A stretch of DNA of 64,000 nt from Methanimicrococcus blatticola (lineage in GTDB: Archaea; Halobacteriota; Methanosarcinia; Methanosarcinales; Methanosarcinaceae). The notes under the pieces are model-generated. The model did no database searches and was not told the DNA's origin. It saw only the letters and a list, made by a program, of their open reading frames with translations. The stretch is from the NCBI RefSeq assembly GCF_004363215.1, contig NZ_SNYS01000005.1, positions 62,001 to 126,000 of the forward strand, written 5' to 3'. Shown piece after piece: positions 54,188 through 63,328 of the stretch. Both the position numbers and the translations under genes were made by a program. The first letter of the stretch is position 1. Every line of letters begins with the position of its first letter.

Positions 54188-54922
54188 TTAGTCCAAAGGA
54201 CCCTGTTTCACGCCGTACAAATATGATTTGGCATAATTTTTCGGATCGACAACGTCGCCGATAATAATCATCGCGGACCTCTTAATGCCGGCAGCCTTCA
54301 CTTTTTGAGCGATATCGTCAACCGTTCCGCGAATAACTTCCTCATTTTCCCAGGACGCGTGGAAAACAACGGCAGCCGGTGTGTCTCTCGGACATCTGAC
54401 CTTTGCCATAATTTCTTCAATCTTTTGCGTTCCCAAGAAAATAGCCATGGTACAGCCCATTTCCGAAAATTCCGGAATCTGGTCTTTTTCAAGCGTTGTT
54501 CCGGCAGGTCTTGTAATAATTAAAGAATCAGACACATTGTTCAGCGTAAACTGTGTCTCAAGCGCTGCTGCCACCGCAAACACGGAAGATACGCCCGGTA
54601 CGCGCTCAGCGGTGATGCCGACCTTTTTCAGCTCTTCCGTCTGCTCGACAATGGAGCCGTAAAGCGCAGGGTCGCCGCTGTGAAGCCGGACAACTGTTTT
54701 GCCCGCATTCACCGCGTTCACCGTCAATTCCGTTGTTTCGTCAAGCGTTAAACCGTAACTGTCAACACATTCGCCTTTTGTGTATTCCAAAACTTTCGGA
54801 TTCACCAACGAACCGGCATAAATGACCAAATCGGCTGCCTCAAGGAGTTCTTTTCCTTTGACCGTAATGAGTTTTTCATCGCCCGGACCGGCGCCGACAA
54901 TATAAATTTTCTTTTCGCTCAT
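54188..54922 (-). CDS. cbiF: Cobalt-precorrin-4 C11-methyltransferase CbiF
   Basis: 244 residues from the ATG coding MSEKKIYIVGAGPGDEKL, preceded by GAGG; an in-frame extension to 55063 overlaps cbiL and is not conserved. Marks: LVIYAGSLVNPKVLEY, VVRLHSGDPALYGSIVEQ, and RVPGVSSVFAVAAAL. It methylates C11 of cobalt-precorrin-4. Starts about 10 bp after the cbiL stop. Confidence 0.93.
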   Translation of the reverse strand: MSEKKIYIVGAGPGDEKLITVKGKELLEAADLVIYAGSLVNPKVLEYTKGECVDSYGLTLDETTELTVNAVNAGKTVVRLHSGDPALYGSIVEQTEELKKVGITAERVPGVSSVFAVAAALETQFTLNNVSDSLIITRPAGTTLEKDQIPEFSEMGCTMAIFLGTQKIEEIMAKVRCPRDTPAAVVFHASWENEEVIRGTVDDIAQKVKAAGIKRSAMIIIGDVVDPKNYAKSYLYGVKQGPLD

Positions 54923-54932
54923 CTTCATCGCC

Positions 54933-55550
54933 TCATTTTTTTCCGTAAACGATGCTGAAATAGTTTCCTTCTTCTGGAATGTTTTCTTTGCCCTTGATAA
55001 TGATTTCCTTATCGGAGAACAAACGCTCGGCGAAGATGAATTCCGTATATCCTTCTTTTTCAAAGCGTTTGATAATTTCCTGCGGGTGGCGGGCTTTTAA
55101 GTGAATCAAATAATTGATGTCGGAAACGCCGTCATGCACTTCAAAAGAGGTTTCAACAGCAGTGCCCATTCTGGCCGCGCAGGATGTAATTGAGCTGATG
55201 CCGGGAACGGTTTCCACTTCAACATCAGGCGCAACATCAGCCATGACTTTTTTCATGTGCGTGAATGTTGAGAAAAAGTTCGGATCACCGATTAAACAGA
55301 AAGCGACATCGCCTTTTCGGGCGTATTCGGCAACGTTTTCCGCGTTTGCCGTCCAGATTTCTTTGAGCTTTTGCTCATCATGAATCATGGGAAAATCCAA
55401 AATTTCAGGCTCTTCCGTGACATACGGGCGAACAAGTTCAGCCGCCATTTCTCCCGGAACAAACACTTTAACACTTTCTTTCAAAATTCTGACCGCTTTC
55501 AGCGTCAACAATTCCGGATCCCCCGGACCTAATCCGATACCGTATAACAT
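54933..55550 (-). CDS. cbiL: Cobalt-precorrin-2 C20-methyltransferase CbiL
   Basis: 205 residues. MLYGIGLGPGDPELLTLKAVRIL at the start, FCLIGDPNFFSTFTHMKK, and VPGISSITSCAARMGTA are the marks of the C20-methylating enzyme. Second gene of the minus-strand corrin operon, 107 bp after cbiT. Confidence 0.93.
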   Translation of the reverse strand: MLYGIGLGPGDPELLTLKAVRILKESVKVFVPGEMAAELVRPYVTEEPEILDFPMIHDEQKLKEIWTANAENVAEYARKGDVAFCLIGDPNFFSTFTHMKKVMADVAPDVEVETVPGISSITSCAARMGTAVETSFEVHDGVSDINYLIHLKARHPQEIIKRFEKEGYTEFIFAERLFSDKEIIIKGKENIPEEGNYFSIVYGKK

Positions 55551-55657
55551 TTGGTTTTCACCTTTTCAAAAATTGATATAATTCGTATAAATGTAATAAA
55601 TCGTAATAAAATCTTGTGCCTTTTTTCACATTTTATTTTATATGTTTCATTGTTTAT

Positions 55658-56203
55658 TCATTGCTTTTGCTTTCCCGACATGATATAAACCGGATTTTCA
55701 GGTTTAAAATACGTCTCGCCCGTCAGCTCTTCGCTTCGGGAAGCAATAATGTGAACCGTCTCGTCATAAATGCCGCGCTTTTTCATATGTTCAATGACCC
55801 GGACAACCGTTTCAATGCGAACGGCGTTGACAATAATAGAGCGCGCGCCCTTTTCAATCAAAGCGTCCAAAACGGCGGTAATATTTTTGGTGCCGCCGAC
55901 AAAAGCGCAGTCAACCTTTTCTAAGTTTGAAATGACTTCGGAAGATTCGCCGGAAATAACTTCCGCGTTCTCGATTCCGAAATTTTTAAAATTCTGCGTC
56001 GCCGCGTCAACAGCGACATCGCGCGCATCCATCGCATAAATTTTAAGATTTTTCGCAAGGCGCGTGGCTTCAATGGAAATCAAACCGGTACCGCAGCCGA
56101 CATCGGCAAAAACGTCTCCGTCTTTGATATCCAATTTAAAAAGAGAAACTGCAATAATTTCCGGTTTCGTCGGTCCCCCCGAAACACCGATCAATTCAGG
56201 CAT
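55658..56203 (-). CDS. cbiT: Cobalt-precorrin-6B (C15) methyltransferase/decarboxylase CbiT
   Basis: 181 residues, matching archaeal CbiT starting MPELIGVSGGPTKPEI. The class I SAM motif is DVFADVGCGTGLISIEATRLA (about 34-54); the acidic D-A-R-D in YAMDARDVAVDAA and VGGTKNITAVLDAL complete it. First gene of the minus-strand corrin operon. The 453-bp gap upstream is shared with cbiM. Confidence 0.95.
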   Translation of the reverse strand: MPELIGVSGGPTKPEIIAVSLFKLDIKDGDVFADVGCGTGLISIEATRLAKNLKIYAMDARDVAVDAATQNFKNFGIENAEVISGESSEVISNLEKVDCAFVGGTKNITAVLDALIEKGARSIIVNAVRIETVVRVIEHMKKRGIYDETVHIIASRSEELTGETYFKPENPVYIMSGKQKQ

Positions 56204-56604
56204 ATTTTCATAAACTCCGTTCTTTTTGAAATCTATTTTTGAAACCTATAATCCTTTTAATTTGTTTTATAGCTTTTCCTTAATTTTTGGAAGCCATGTC
56301 TAATTTTAAGATTTTGTCAAGTAAAATTGTGCGGTTTACTTTTGAGACAGAAAATCGGAAATCAAAATACAAAATTTTGAAAGTTTTCTCAAATCATCAC
56401 CAAGAGACAGCAGATTCGTGATTTCAAAACAGATGTATGTTATCTTTGTAGATTCCATATTAAATCCGAATCTGAGCGGTTTATATCCAATCAGTCGCAT
56501 ATTATGCTCTGTATTTCAAGCCGATTTATAATTTTGTCATATTATTATCGGGACTTTGCGCCCGCGTTATTAAATAAAATTGTTTTCGGCATTTGTTTGG
56601 GTTA

Positions 56605-56618
56605 GCAGTTTGAACTGC
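56605..56618. promoter_or_regulatory. GCAGTT-TG-AACTGC palindrome upstream of cbiM
   Basis: Perfect 6-bp dyad with 2-bp centre, 39 bp before the cbiM ATG, in the divergent gap between cbiT and cbiM (56204-56656). The gap is otherwise A/T-rich without a recognised gene. I looked for a cobalamin riboswitch and saw none. Probable operator, inferred. Confidence 0.45.
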
Positions 56619-56656
56619 ATGTAATTTTTATTTCAAGTAAAGGAGTTATAATCACT

Positions 56657-57376
56657 ATGCACATTATGGAAGGTATGCTTCCGGTCGGATGGGCTGCTTT
56701 TTGGTGGGGATTAACCGCAATCATATTGGTTGCCGGCATCATTCAACTGAACAAAGTCGTTCGTAAAAACCGTGAAGTTTTGCCGCTTTTAGCCGTATCA
56801 GGCGCCTTTATCTTTGTATTGTCCAGTTTGAAACTTCCCTCTGTAACAGGATCATCCTCCCACCCGACCGGCACGGGTTTGTCATCCTTTACATTCGGTC
56901 CGCTCATTACAGCCGTTTTATCCGCAATCGTTTTGCTTTTCCAAGCACTTTTGCTGGCCCACGGCGGCATTACAACGCTCGGTGCAAACTGTTTCTCAAT
57001 GGGTTTCTTCGGTCCGCTTTTGGCATATGCGCTCTATAAAGCTTTACAGAAAACCAAATTAAACATTTATTACACGGTTTTCTTAGCCGCTTTTGTTGCC
57101 GATTTGGGAACATATGTTGTGACCGCTTTACAGCTTGCGCTTGCCAGTGTCATGAACAGCCCGCTTGCAATCTCTGCGCTGATTGAAAACTTCTCCGGAT
57201 TCCTTTCGGCTTCTGCCGGATTCTTAGGAGTTTTTGCCGTGACGCAGGTTCCGCTTGCCATTCTTGAAGGTTTGATCATTGTTGTCGCATTCAAGTACAT
57301 TGCAAAACTCAAAGGTGACTTCCTCCTCAAAACCGATGCAATTTCTGAGGAACAGCTCACAAAAATCAATTCCTGA
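56657..57376 (+). CDS. cbiM: Cobalt ECF transporter substrate-binding membrane protein CbiM
   Basis: 239 residues. The start MHIMEGMLP is the metal-binding N-terminus of CbiM (His2 and Met4 region); seven hydrophobic segments follow, with the family stretch SVTGSSSHPTGTGLSSFTFGP and ALLLAHGGITTLGANCFSMGF. AAAGGAG lies 11 bp upstream of the ATG. It imports Co2+ for the corrin pathway on the other strand. Confidence 0.96.
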   Translation: MHIMEGMLPVGWAAFWWGLTAIILVAGIIQLNKVVRKNREVLPLLAVSGAFIFVLSSLKLPSVTGSSSHPTGTGLSSFTFGPLITAVLSAIVLLFQALLLAHGGITTLGANCFSMGFFGPLLAYALYKALQKTKLNIYYTVFLAAFVADLGTYVVTALQLALASVMNSPLAISALIENFSGFLSASAGFLGVFAVTQVPLAILEGLIIVVAFKYIAKLKGDFLLKTDAISEEQLTKINS

Positions 57377-57385
57377 GGTACCGAC

Positions 57386-57691
57386 ATGTCATCTATAAAA
57401 GTTGAATACATTTTAATTGCAGCACTCGTTATTTTCGCTGTGTTTTTCGTTTGGCAAACCACTTGGTCTGACTCCGAATTCGGCGGCGCTGACGGAGAAG
57501 CAGAAGAATTGATTTATGAATTAAATCCGGATTATGAACCCTGGTGGGAACCGTTCTGGGAACCGCCGGGAGGAGAGACTGAAAGCTTGCTCTTCTGTCT
57601 GCAAGGCGCAATCGGTGCTTTAATCATCGGTATATTCTTCGGATATTATTACGCAATGAACAAATTTAAAAAGCAAAATGCGAAAGCTTAA
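57386..57691 (+). CDS. cbiN: Cobalt transporter component CbiN
   Basis: 101 residues. Two membrane helices (about 5-25, 70-90) with an acidic loop between containing WSDSEFGGADGEAEEL, typical of CbiN, which pairs with CbiM. GAGGTA lies five bases before the ATG, and the gap to cbiM is 9 bp, so the two are one unit. Confidence 0.94.
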   Translation: MSSIKVEYILIAALVIFAVFFVWQTTWSDSEFGGADGEAEELIYELNPDYEPWWEPFWEPPGGETESLLFCLQGAIGALIIGIFFGYYYAMNKFKKQNAKA

Positions 57692-57705
57692 TTCAAATTA
57701 AGCTT
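57684..57705. terminator. Hairpin at the end of cbiN
   Basis: Perfect dyad AAGCTTAATT-CA-AATTAAGCTT spanning the cbiN stop codon, followed by CCATTTTTATTTATTT. It would fit a terminator or attenuator before the long gap to cbiQ. Confidence 0.6.
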
Positions 57706-57796
57706 CCATTTTTATTTATTTGCGTTAGCAACATTTATTGGCACATTTTTACCATTCGTTTCTTTTAATGAATTGGTTTTTAACATGCATTATGTT

Positions 57797-57951
57797 TTTA
57801 CATGAATTTGCGATTACATGAATTGGTTTTTACATGAATTGATTTTTACATGAATTTGTATTTACACGAGTTTGGATTCTGATATATGATTTCATTTGTT
57901 TTTAATTTTATTTCATTTGTTTTTAATTTTATTTCATTTGTTTTTAATTTT
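57797..57951. repeat. Two tandem repeats in the cbiN-cbiQ gap
   Basis: About four copies of a TTTTACATGAATT unit (57797-57862), then exactly three copies of a 21-bp unit ATTTCATTTGTTTTTAATTT(T) (57889-57951). They lie in the 400-bp gap 57692-58091 that separates cbiN from cbiQ and probably hold the cbiQ promoter beyond; nothing else seen. Confidence 0.8.
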
Positions 57952-58091
57952 GGTACAGTTCACTTGATTTAATCCGGAATCATGCACAAATTTTAATACT
58001 GTCGTTTCTCATATTCATGTAAACTATTATTGTCTTAAATTGTTTAAAAACGGATTTTATCGGAACGGATTATTAACGGAATGAAAGATCT

Positions 58092-58877
58092 ATGAGAAAT
58101 CTGGATGATATTGCACTTCTCAGTCCGCTGAGACGCAAAAATACAACATTGAAAGTGCTGTTGGTTATTTTTGCTCTCCTTGCCGGCCTGTTTTCATCGT
58201 CCCCGATACTTCCGATATTCATCATGGTTTGCATGATTTTTGCAACGCTTGTTTTCGGCAAAATCCCGCCGGCGCTTTACTTCAAATTATTTCTCTCGGT
58301 GCTCGGCTTTGTTGCCGTCAGTTGCGTTCTTTTTGCGTTTGTTTCAACCGGGAAAGGAGATGAAATTCTGTTAGCGATTCCGATTTTCAGATGGACGCTG
58401 ACAATCACTCAAGAGAGTGCCAATTATGCCGTTTTGATTTTTACACGTTCATTGAGCGGCATTGCCAGCTTGTTTTTCTTATCCATGACAACCCCGATGC
58501 TTGAATTATTCTCTTATTTCAAGCGGTTTTCATTCCTTGATGTTTTTATGGAACTTGTCATGCTGATTTACCGCTACATCTTTGTCTTCTTGGAATTGCT
58601 TTTAAGCATTCAATCCGCGCAATCCATGCGTTTCGGCTATCGCAACTTTAAAACAAGCCTTCGGTCTGCGGGAATGTTAGTCGGCAGTCTTTTCATTCAA
58701 ACATTGGAACAAGGCGACCGCCTTTACCTGTCTATGAATTCCAGATGCTATGACGGCAAACTGCCTTATTACGATGCCAAATACAAAATTCTGTATTCAG
58801 ACGCGCTGGTATCAATGATTTTCGTTGCGGCTGTTGCAACTGTTTATATTTACACGCGAGGAATCCAATTCTTTTGA
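58092..58877 (+). CDS. cbiQ: Cobalt ECF transporter transmembrane protein CbiQ
   Basis: 261 residues. T-component with about five helices and the coupling helices LEQGDRLYLSMNSRCYDGK (Arg/Glu-type coupling motif, about 214-232) and RFGYRNFKTSLRS. It couples CbiO ATP hydrolysis to CbiM. It lies 76 bp before cbiO. Confidence 0.93.
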   Translation: MRNLDDIALLSPLRRKNTTLKVLLVIFALLAGLFSSSPILPIFIMVCMIFATLVFGKIPPALYFKLFLSVLGFVAVSCVLFAFVSTGKGDEILLAIPIFRWTLTITQESANYAVLIFTRSLSGIASLFFLSMTTPMLELFSYFKRFSFLDVFMELVMLIYRYIFVFLELLLSIQSAQSMRFGYRNFKTSLRSAGMLVGSLFIQTLEQGDRLYLSMNSRCYDGKLPYYDAKYKILYSDALVSMIFVAAVATVYIYTRGIQFF

Positions 58878-58953
58878 TAATGATTAATTTATTGATGTTT
58901 ATTGAGTGTGTTGATTATTTTGATTTAATTTGATTGATCTTCGGAGCTTCACT

Positions 58954-60318
58954 ATGATTTTAGAAACAAAAAACTTAGAATTCAGTTATCCCGACGGAAC
59001 AAAAGCAGTCGATGACATTTCGATTACAATTCCCCAAGGAAAGAAAGTTTCTTTCGTCGGCAAGAACGGCTCCGGGAAATCCACTTTATTTTTATTGCTC
59101 AACGGCACGCTCAAACCCAAAAAAGGCAAAGTTCTTTTCGGCGGCAAAGAAGTCGATTATTCATCATCCGGGCTTCGCGAACTCCGAAAAAAAGTAGGGA
59201 TCGTGTTTCAAAATTCAGATGACCAACTTTTTGCGCCCACGGTTTATCAGGATATCGCGTTCGGTCCGCTGAATCTCGGCTATTCCAAAGAAGAAATTGA
59301 CCGCGTCGTCAATCAAATGCTGGACCATTTCGGACTTCAGGCGCTCAAAGACAAGCCACCACATCATCTCAGCGGCGGGCAGAAGAAGCGCGTCGCGATT
59401 GCCGGCGTTCTTGCAATGGACCCGGACATCATTATATTGGATGAGCCGCTTTCCAATTTAGATCCGGTCGGTGCCGATGAGATTTTAGATATTCTCAATG
59501 AATTAAACGACCTCGGCAAAACAATCATTATTTCAACCCACGATGTTGATTTGGCTTACAAATGGTCGGATTATGTTTTACTGCTTTCTTCCGGAAAATT
59601 AGTGAATGAAGGAACATCGGGATACGTCTTTTCAAACGATGAAGAGGTCCGTAATTCCGCCTTGAAGAGCCCGTTTATTTTAGACGTTTACCGCGAATTG
59701 GAAAAGCGGTGGCTTGCGACCGGAAATGCACAGCCCAAAGACATCCCCGAACTGGTTCAGCTTTTGCATTCCGTTGATTTGATGCGCGTTGACATCAGCC
59801 CGGAAGTTGCTGTCGGCGAATGCGTGAATTTGGGCGTTCTTTTCGGCGATTACACAAAAGAAGGATTGTATGAAGCCGTCAATTCCCGCGTTTTGTTCAA
59901 GAGCGATGACGGAACCGCCGTTGTCGAGCTCAAGCGCCGCGTTCTCAAGCCGGGCGCGATTCACGTTTACAACATGGACGAATTTGACAAAGCCGAATTC
60001 GATAAGATTGTTGATGAATATGATATCAATTTCATCGGCGCAATGGGTAAAAAAAGCAAAGACATTGCCGAAAACAACGGCATTGACGTTGTTTGTAATT
60101 CAGGTGTCATTGACAAATCCATATTGAATGCGATTACCGGAAGCCGATGCCTGATATTGACAAGCTCGGGAATGGTTTCCCATACGGCAAAACGCATTCG
60201 CGAATATATTCAAAACAGCGGTATTCGTTTGATTTTCAGTCCCGTCGGAAAAGGCGCACTTGATATTAATGAAGAAAACACACAAGATCAAACGGATGGA
60301 TTAATCGAAGTTGAATAA
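58954..60318 (+). CDS. cbiO: Cobalt ECF transporter ATPase CbiO with extra C-terminal domain
   Basis: 454 residues from the ATG at 58954 (GGAG upstream). The ABC part (about 1-270) is typical: VGKNGSGKSTLF, Q-loop IVFQNSDDQLFAPTV, signature HLSGGQKKRVAIAG, Walker B IILDEPLSNLDPVGADE. The usual CbiO ends near 275. Here about 180 more residues follow: VAVELKRRVLKPGAIHV, FIGAMGKKSKDIAENNGIDVV, CLILTSSGMVSHTAKRIREY. I do not recognise this domain; it may be a regulatory or a corrin-linked module. Confidence 0.9.
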   Translation: MILETKNLEFSYPDGTKAVDDISITIPQGKKVSFVGKNGSGKSTLFLLLNGTLKPKKGKVLFGGKEVDYSSSGLRELRKKVGIVFQNSDDQLFAPTVYQDIAFGPLNLGYSKEEIDRVVNQMLDHFGLQALKDKPPHHLSGGQKKRVAIAGVLAMDPDIIILDEPLSNLDPVGADEILDILNELNDLGKTIIISTHDVDLAYKWSDYVLLLSSGKLVNEGTSGYVFSNDEEVRNSALKSPFILDVYRELEKRWLATGNAQPKDIPELVQLLHSVDLMRVDISPEVAVGECVNLGVLFGDYTKEGLYEAVNSRVLFKSDDGTAVVELKRRVLKPGAIHVYNMDEFDKAEFDKIVDEYDINFIGAMGKKSKDIAENNGIDVVCNSGVIDKSILNAITGSRCLILTSSGMVSHTAKRIREYIQNSGIRLIFSPVGKGALDINEENTQDQTDGLIEVE

Positions 60319-60532
60319 TCAAGGTTAAAGAACAGAGGCTGAAGAATCGGGATTGAAGAATCGAGGCCGAACACTCAGGTTTGATTGGATTGTTTCAGAT
60401 AAATGACTGAAACATATGAAACATATTCTTCAATGATTTTGAATATTTCCCGATTCACTTTTTTTGAGACTATATATAAAATTTCATTTTTATAACTGCC
60501 CACCGTGAATTCTTTTAAATTACAACAGGTTC

Positions 60533-60690
60533 ATTATATATAGTAATCAGCGGCATATATTTTATTGCAGGAAAGTGTGCCTGCAAAAATGTTTTTGGCA
60601 GTTTATCTGCCGATTGTGTGTGTTTAATTCCAATGTAACTACGAGTAGACGACATTAGATACATTAAATATGATTATGGAGGATAGAATA
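60533..60690 (+). promoter_or_regulatory. Promoter and structured leader of the methyltransferase operon
   Basis: TATA-like TTATATATAG at 60533-60542. Downstream, hairpin 1 TTGCAGG...CCTGCAA (60565-60586, 7-bp stem, 8-nt loop) and hairpin 2 GGCAG-TTTAT-CTGCC (60597-60611). Shine-Dalgarno GGAGG at 60678-60682, eight bases before the ATG at 60691. The rest of 60319-60532 is A/T-rich without a gene. A leader of more than 100 nt with two stems suggests post-transcriptional control. Confidence 0.5.
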
Positions 60691-61809
60691 ATGGTTTCAG
60701 AAATGACTCCGACGCGGCGCGTTCTTGCTGCCGTTCTCGGCGGTCGTGTTGATTACGTGCCGCCTGCAAATCCGCTTGCTCAGACAACTGCCGAACTCAT
60801 GGACGCTGTCGGCGCAAGTTGGCCTAAAGCGCACCGCGACCCGAAAATGATGGCTGATTTAGCGGCCGCGCCTTACGAGATTTGCGGCATTGAAGCGGCC
60901 AGGCCGCAATTTGATATTTCATTAGAAGCGGAAGTCTTGGGATGTCCGCTTGATTGGAACAAGCCGGACCGCCCGCCGGTTGCCGCGCATGCCTATACAG
61001 ACCCGAAAGATGTGACATGGGATCCGAATTTTGCAAAGAACAGCCGTGCTGCGGTTGTGCTTGAAGCAATTTCCATTCTGCGTGAAAGATATGCGGGAAT
61101 GCTCCCGATTATTCCGGTGATTACCGCGCCGTTTACGGTTGCGGGACACATTGCGGGCGTTGAAAATCTTGTTCGATGGACACGAACGGACCCGGAAAAG
61201 GCGCACGCTTTCATTGAAGCGGCAACGGATTTTGTGATTGAATACGGCAAACTTCAAGTGGCTGCCGGCGCGCATATTTTATTCCCGGCCGACCCGTCGG
61301 CGTCGGGTGATTTGATTTCCGGAGAAACGTACGAAGAATTCGTGCTTCCCGCCCATCAGAGAATGGCTCGCGAAATCAGCGCGCCGAAGATTCTTCACAT
61401 GTGCGGTAATACGAGCAAGCTTTTGCCGTATGTGAAAAAGAGCGGCATGGATTGTTTTTCGTTTGACAATGTTCCTGTTTGGTACTGTCGTCAGATTCTC
61501 GGCAACAGCATATCGATTCTCGGCAGTTTGGATGTCATTGATTTGATGCCCAACGGAACGCCGGAAGATGTTTACAACAGAACGAAAGAATGTATTTTCC
61601 AGGGAACTGATGTTGTCGGAACGGCTTGTGATGTTTCTTTCGGCACGTCCATTGAGAATTTGAAAGCCTATGTTCAGGCTTGCCGCGAAACGCCGGTCCC
61701 GCAATCGGATGACGTGGAAGCAATTATTCGTGAGATGGGCGTCGGTATCGGAAAACTTGAAAAGAGCAAAGGGAAAACAATTGATGAAGTCAACGGGAGG
61801 TTTTTCTGA
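60691..61809 (+). CDS. MtaA/MtbA/CmuA-family corrinoid methyltransferase (uroporphyrinogen decarboxylase fold)
   Basis: 372 residues from the ATG at 60691 with GGAGG eight bases upstream. TIM-barrel fold of the MtaA/CmuA/UroD group: [24 protein letters not shown] at the start. The thiol-activating zinc site is seen in [11 protein letters not shown] (His and Cys, about 239-241) and the Cys of [13 protein letters not shown] (about 318). Members move methyl groups between a corrinoid protein and coenzyme M or a methyl donor. Donor unknown. Its stop TGA overlaps the ATG of the corrinoid protein as TGATG. Confidence 0.85.
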   Translation: MVSEMTPTRRVLAAVLGGRVDYVPPANPLAQTTAELMDAVGASWPKAHRDPKMMADLAAAPYEICGIEAARPQFDISLEAEVLGCPLDWNKPDRPPVAAHAYTDPKDVTWDPNFAKNSRAAVVLEAISILRERYAGMLPIIPVITAPFTVAGHIAGVENLVRWTRTDPEKAHAFIEAATDFVIEYGKLQVAAGAHILFPADPSASGDLISGETYEEFVLPAHQRMAREISAPKILHMCGNTSKLLPYVKKSGMDCFSFDNVPVWYCRQILGNSISILGSLDVIDLMPNGTPEDVYNRTKECIFQGTDVVGTACDVSFGTSIENLKAYVQACRETPVPQSDDVEAIIREMGVGIGKLEKSKGKTIDEVNGRFF

Positions 61810-62636
61810 TGATTCGGCACATTGATACGGCCGCCGCCGAGATTTTTGAATTTAAAGAAAAAAATCCGTAGCGTTACAAGGAATTGCTTGAAGTCGGCAT
61901 TCGAATCGGTTTCGGCGAATATCCTGACGCGGAAAAGAAAACGGCTTTGAAACCGGAGCAGGTTCGTGAAAAATATCTTCCCAAAAATGCTGATTACGCC
62001 GCTTTGACGGATGCCGTGATTGAAGGCGAAGTCAAGGAAGCACAGAAATTAACGGCCGCGCTTTTGGAAAAAGGAACTGATCCGACCGGAATTGTCGTAG
62101 ACGCGCTGATGCCGGGCATTCAAACCGTTTGTGAAATTTATGACAACGGTGACGCATTTGTTCCGGAAGTTCTATTGGCAAACGACGCGCTTGTCGCAGG
62201 CGTTGCACTCTGCCAGGACCGGCTCGGTGACATCCCGTCTGCCGGCCGCGTGGCTTCTCTTGTGATTGAAGGTGATGTTCACGACATCGGCAAAAACATT
62301 GTCGCAGCCATTCTTCGCGCCAACGGTTTTGAAGTCATTGACATGGGGCGCGACGTTTTAGTAGAAGACGTTGTCAACCTTGTCAAGAATGAAAAAATCG
62401 ACTTGGTCACAGGCACATCCCTGATGAGCACGACCAAAGAAGGACTCAGAACGCTGGCAAAAGAAATTGCATTTTCAGGCGTTCCGGTTGCCTGCGGCGG
62501 TGCTGCCGTTGACACTCACTTTACAGAATCATTCGACAACTCAATTTACGGCAAAAGCCCGCTTGACGCCGTGAAAATTGCTCAGGCAGTTGTTTCCGGC
62601 AAGAATTGGGAAGAAGTGAGAAAGGAAGTGAAATAA
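61809..62636 (+). CDS. Methyl-transfer corrinoid protein with in-frame UAG (275 residues if read through)
   Basis: The ATG at 61809 overlaps the upstream TGA, with GGGAGG at 61795-61800 in ideal spacing, so translation starts here. The frame reads [20 protein letters not shown], then TAG (codon 21, 61869-61871), then RYKELLEVGIRIG... to TAA. The remainder is a MtaC/MtbC-type protein: helical cap, then B12-binding EGDVHDIGKNIVAAILRANGFEV (axial His about 155), ending GGAAVDTHFTESF. If the TAG were a stop, the only start left would be a TTG at 61884, no SD. Most likely UAG is read as pyrrolysine here. Confidence 0.85.
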
Positions 62637-62753
62637 AAGTGAAACAAAAATAAGATAGAATGAAAATCGGCAGACAGGAGCCGGAAGAAATAAAGAATTC
62701 TAAAAGATTCAGGACTATAAATAAAAAACAACATTTTCAATCCAAAAAAAACG

Positions 62754-62788
62754 AAACATCCGTTTTTCTGAAAATAAAACGGATGTTT
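62754..62788 (+). terminator. Terminator hairpin after the corrinoid protein
   Basis: AAACATCCGTTTT (62754-62766) pairs exactly with AAAACGGATGTTT (62776-62788) and is followed by ACTCTTTTTTATCTT. A strong stem plus T-run, about 120 bp after the stop of the operon. Confidence 0.7.
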
Positions 62789-62853
62789 ACTCTTTTTTAT
62801 CTTATTTAAAATGAAGAAATTCTTTTTAAAAATAAAAGAAACTTCGAATACGA

Positions 62854-63179
62854 CCGCAATTTTCGATTTCATGAGCGAAGCGAATGAAATTGAAAAATGC
62901 GGATTATTACCACGCCGTTGCCAACTCAGTTTTAGCCGAATCTTAATTGGAGTAAAATATCTCAGCTGTTGGAGTTTATTTGAACGGAGAGGTACGAATC
63001 TCCAACTCCTTCTTTCACTCGCTACGCTCGTGAAACGCGTCGTTGGAGGCGGTTGCTTTGATTTTTCGATTATTTATCAACTCAAAACATCTCTTTTTTC
63101 AAAATGAAATGAAAAACGAATGCCGGTTAAATCATGAAAATTTCCTTCACTTTTTTGTTTTGGTTTTAACCGGCATTCG
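62854..63179. repeat. Hairpin modules of family R2, inverted
   Basis: Modules A (62854-62902), C (63000-63049) and B (63117-63179) of the left-edge array recur here in the opposite orientation, reading B-C-A on the minus strand, one period of the array. Module B has a perfect 15-bp stem CGAATGCCGGTTAAA/TTTAACCGGCATTCG. Module A carries GAGCGAAGCGAA in the loop. The remaining parts of the 692-bp gap 62637-63328 hold only the terminator and A-rich sequence. Confidence 0.82.
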
Positions 63180-63328
63180 GGTTTATCGAAAATTATTGAA
63201 AAACGATGTTTGGTTATTGAAATTTAAAAAACTAAAATGAACAATCAAAAAACAAAAATAAAAAAATAGAAAAGAAAAAACAAAAAGATCAACGAAGAGT
63301 TATTTCTTCGTTGAATTTTTGAATTGCT

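Noticed and set aside
56204-56656. Cobalamin riboswitch upstream of cbiM or cbiT
   Set aside because: No B12-box-like sequence or multi-stem structure seen, only a short dyad.
61869-61871. TAG in the corrinoid gene as a true stop, with a real start at TTG 61884
   Set aside because: No ribosome-binding site precedes the TTG, while the upstream ATG has a perfect one and stop-start overlap.
61869-61871. Selenocysteine as an explanation
   Set aside because: Selenocysteine uses UGA, not UAG.
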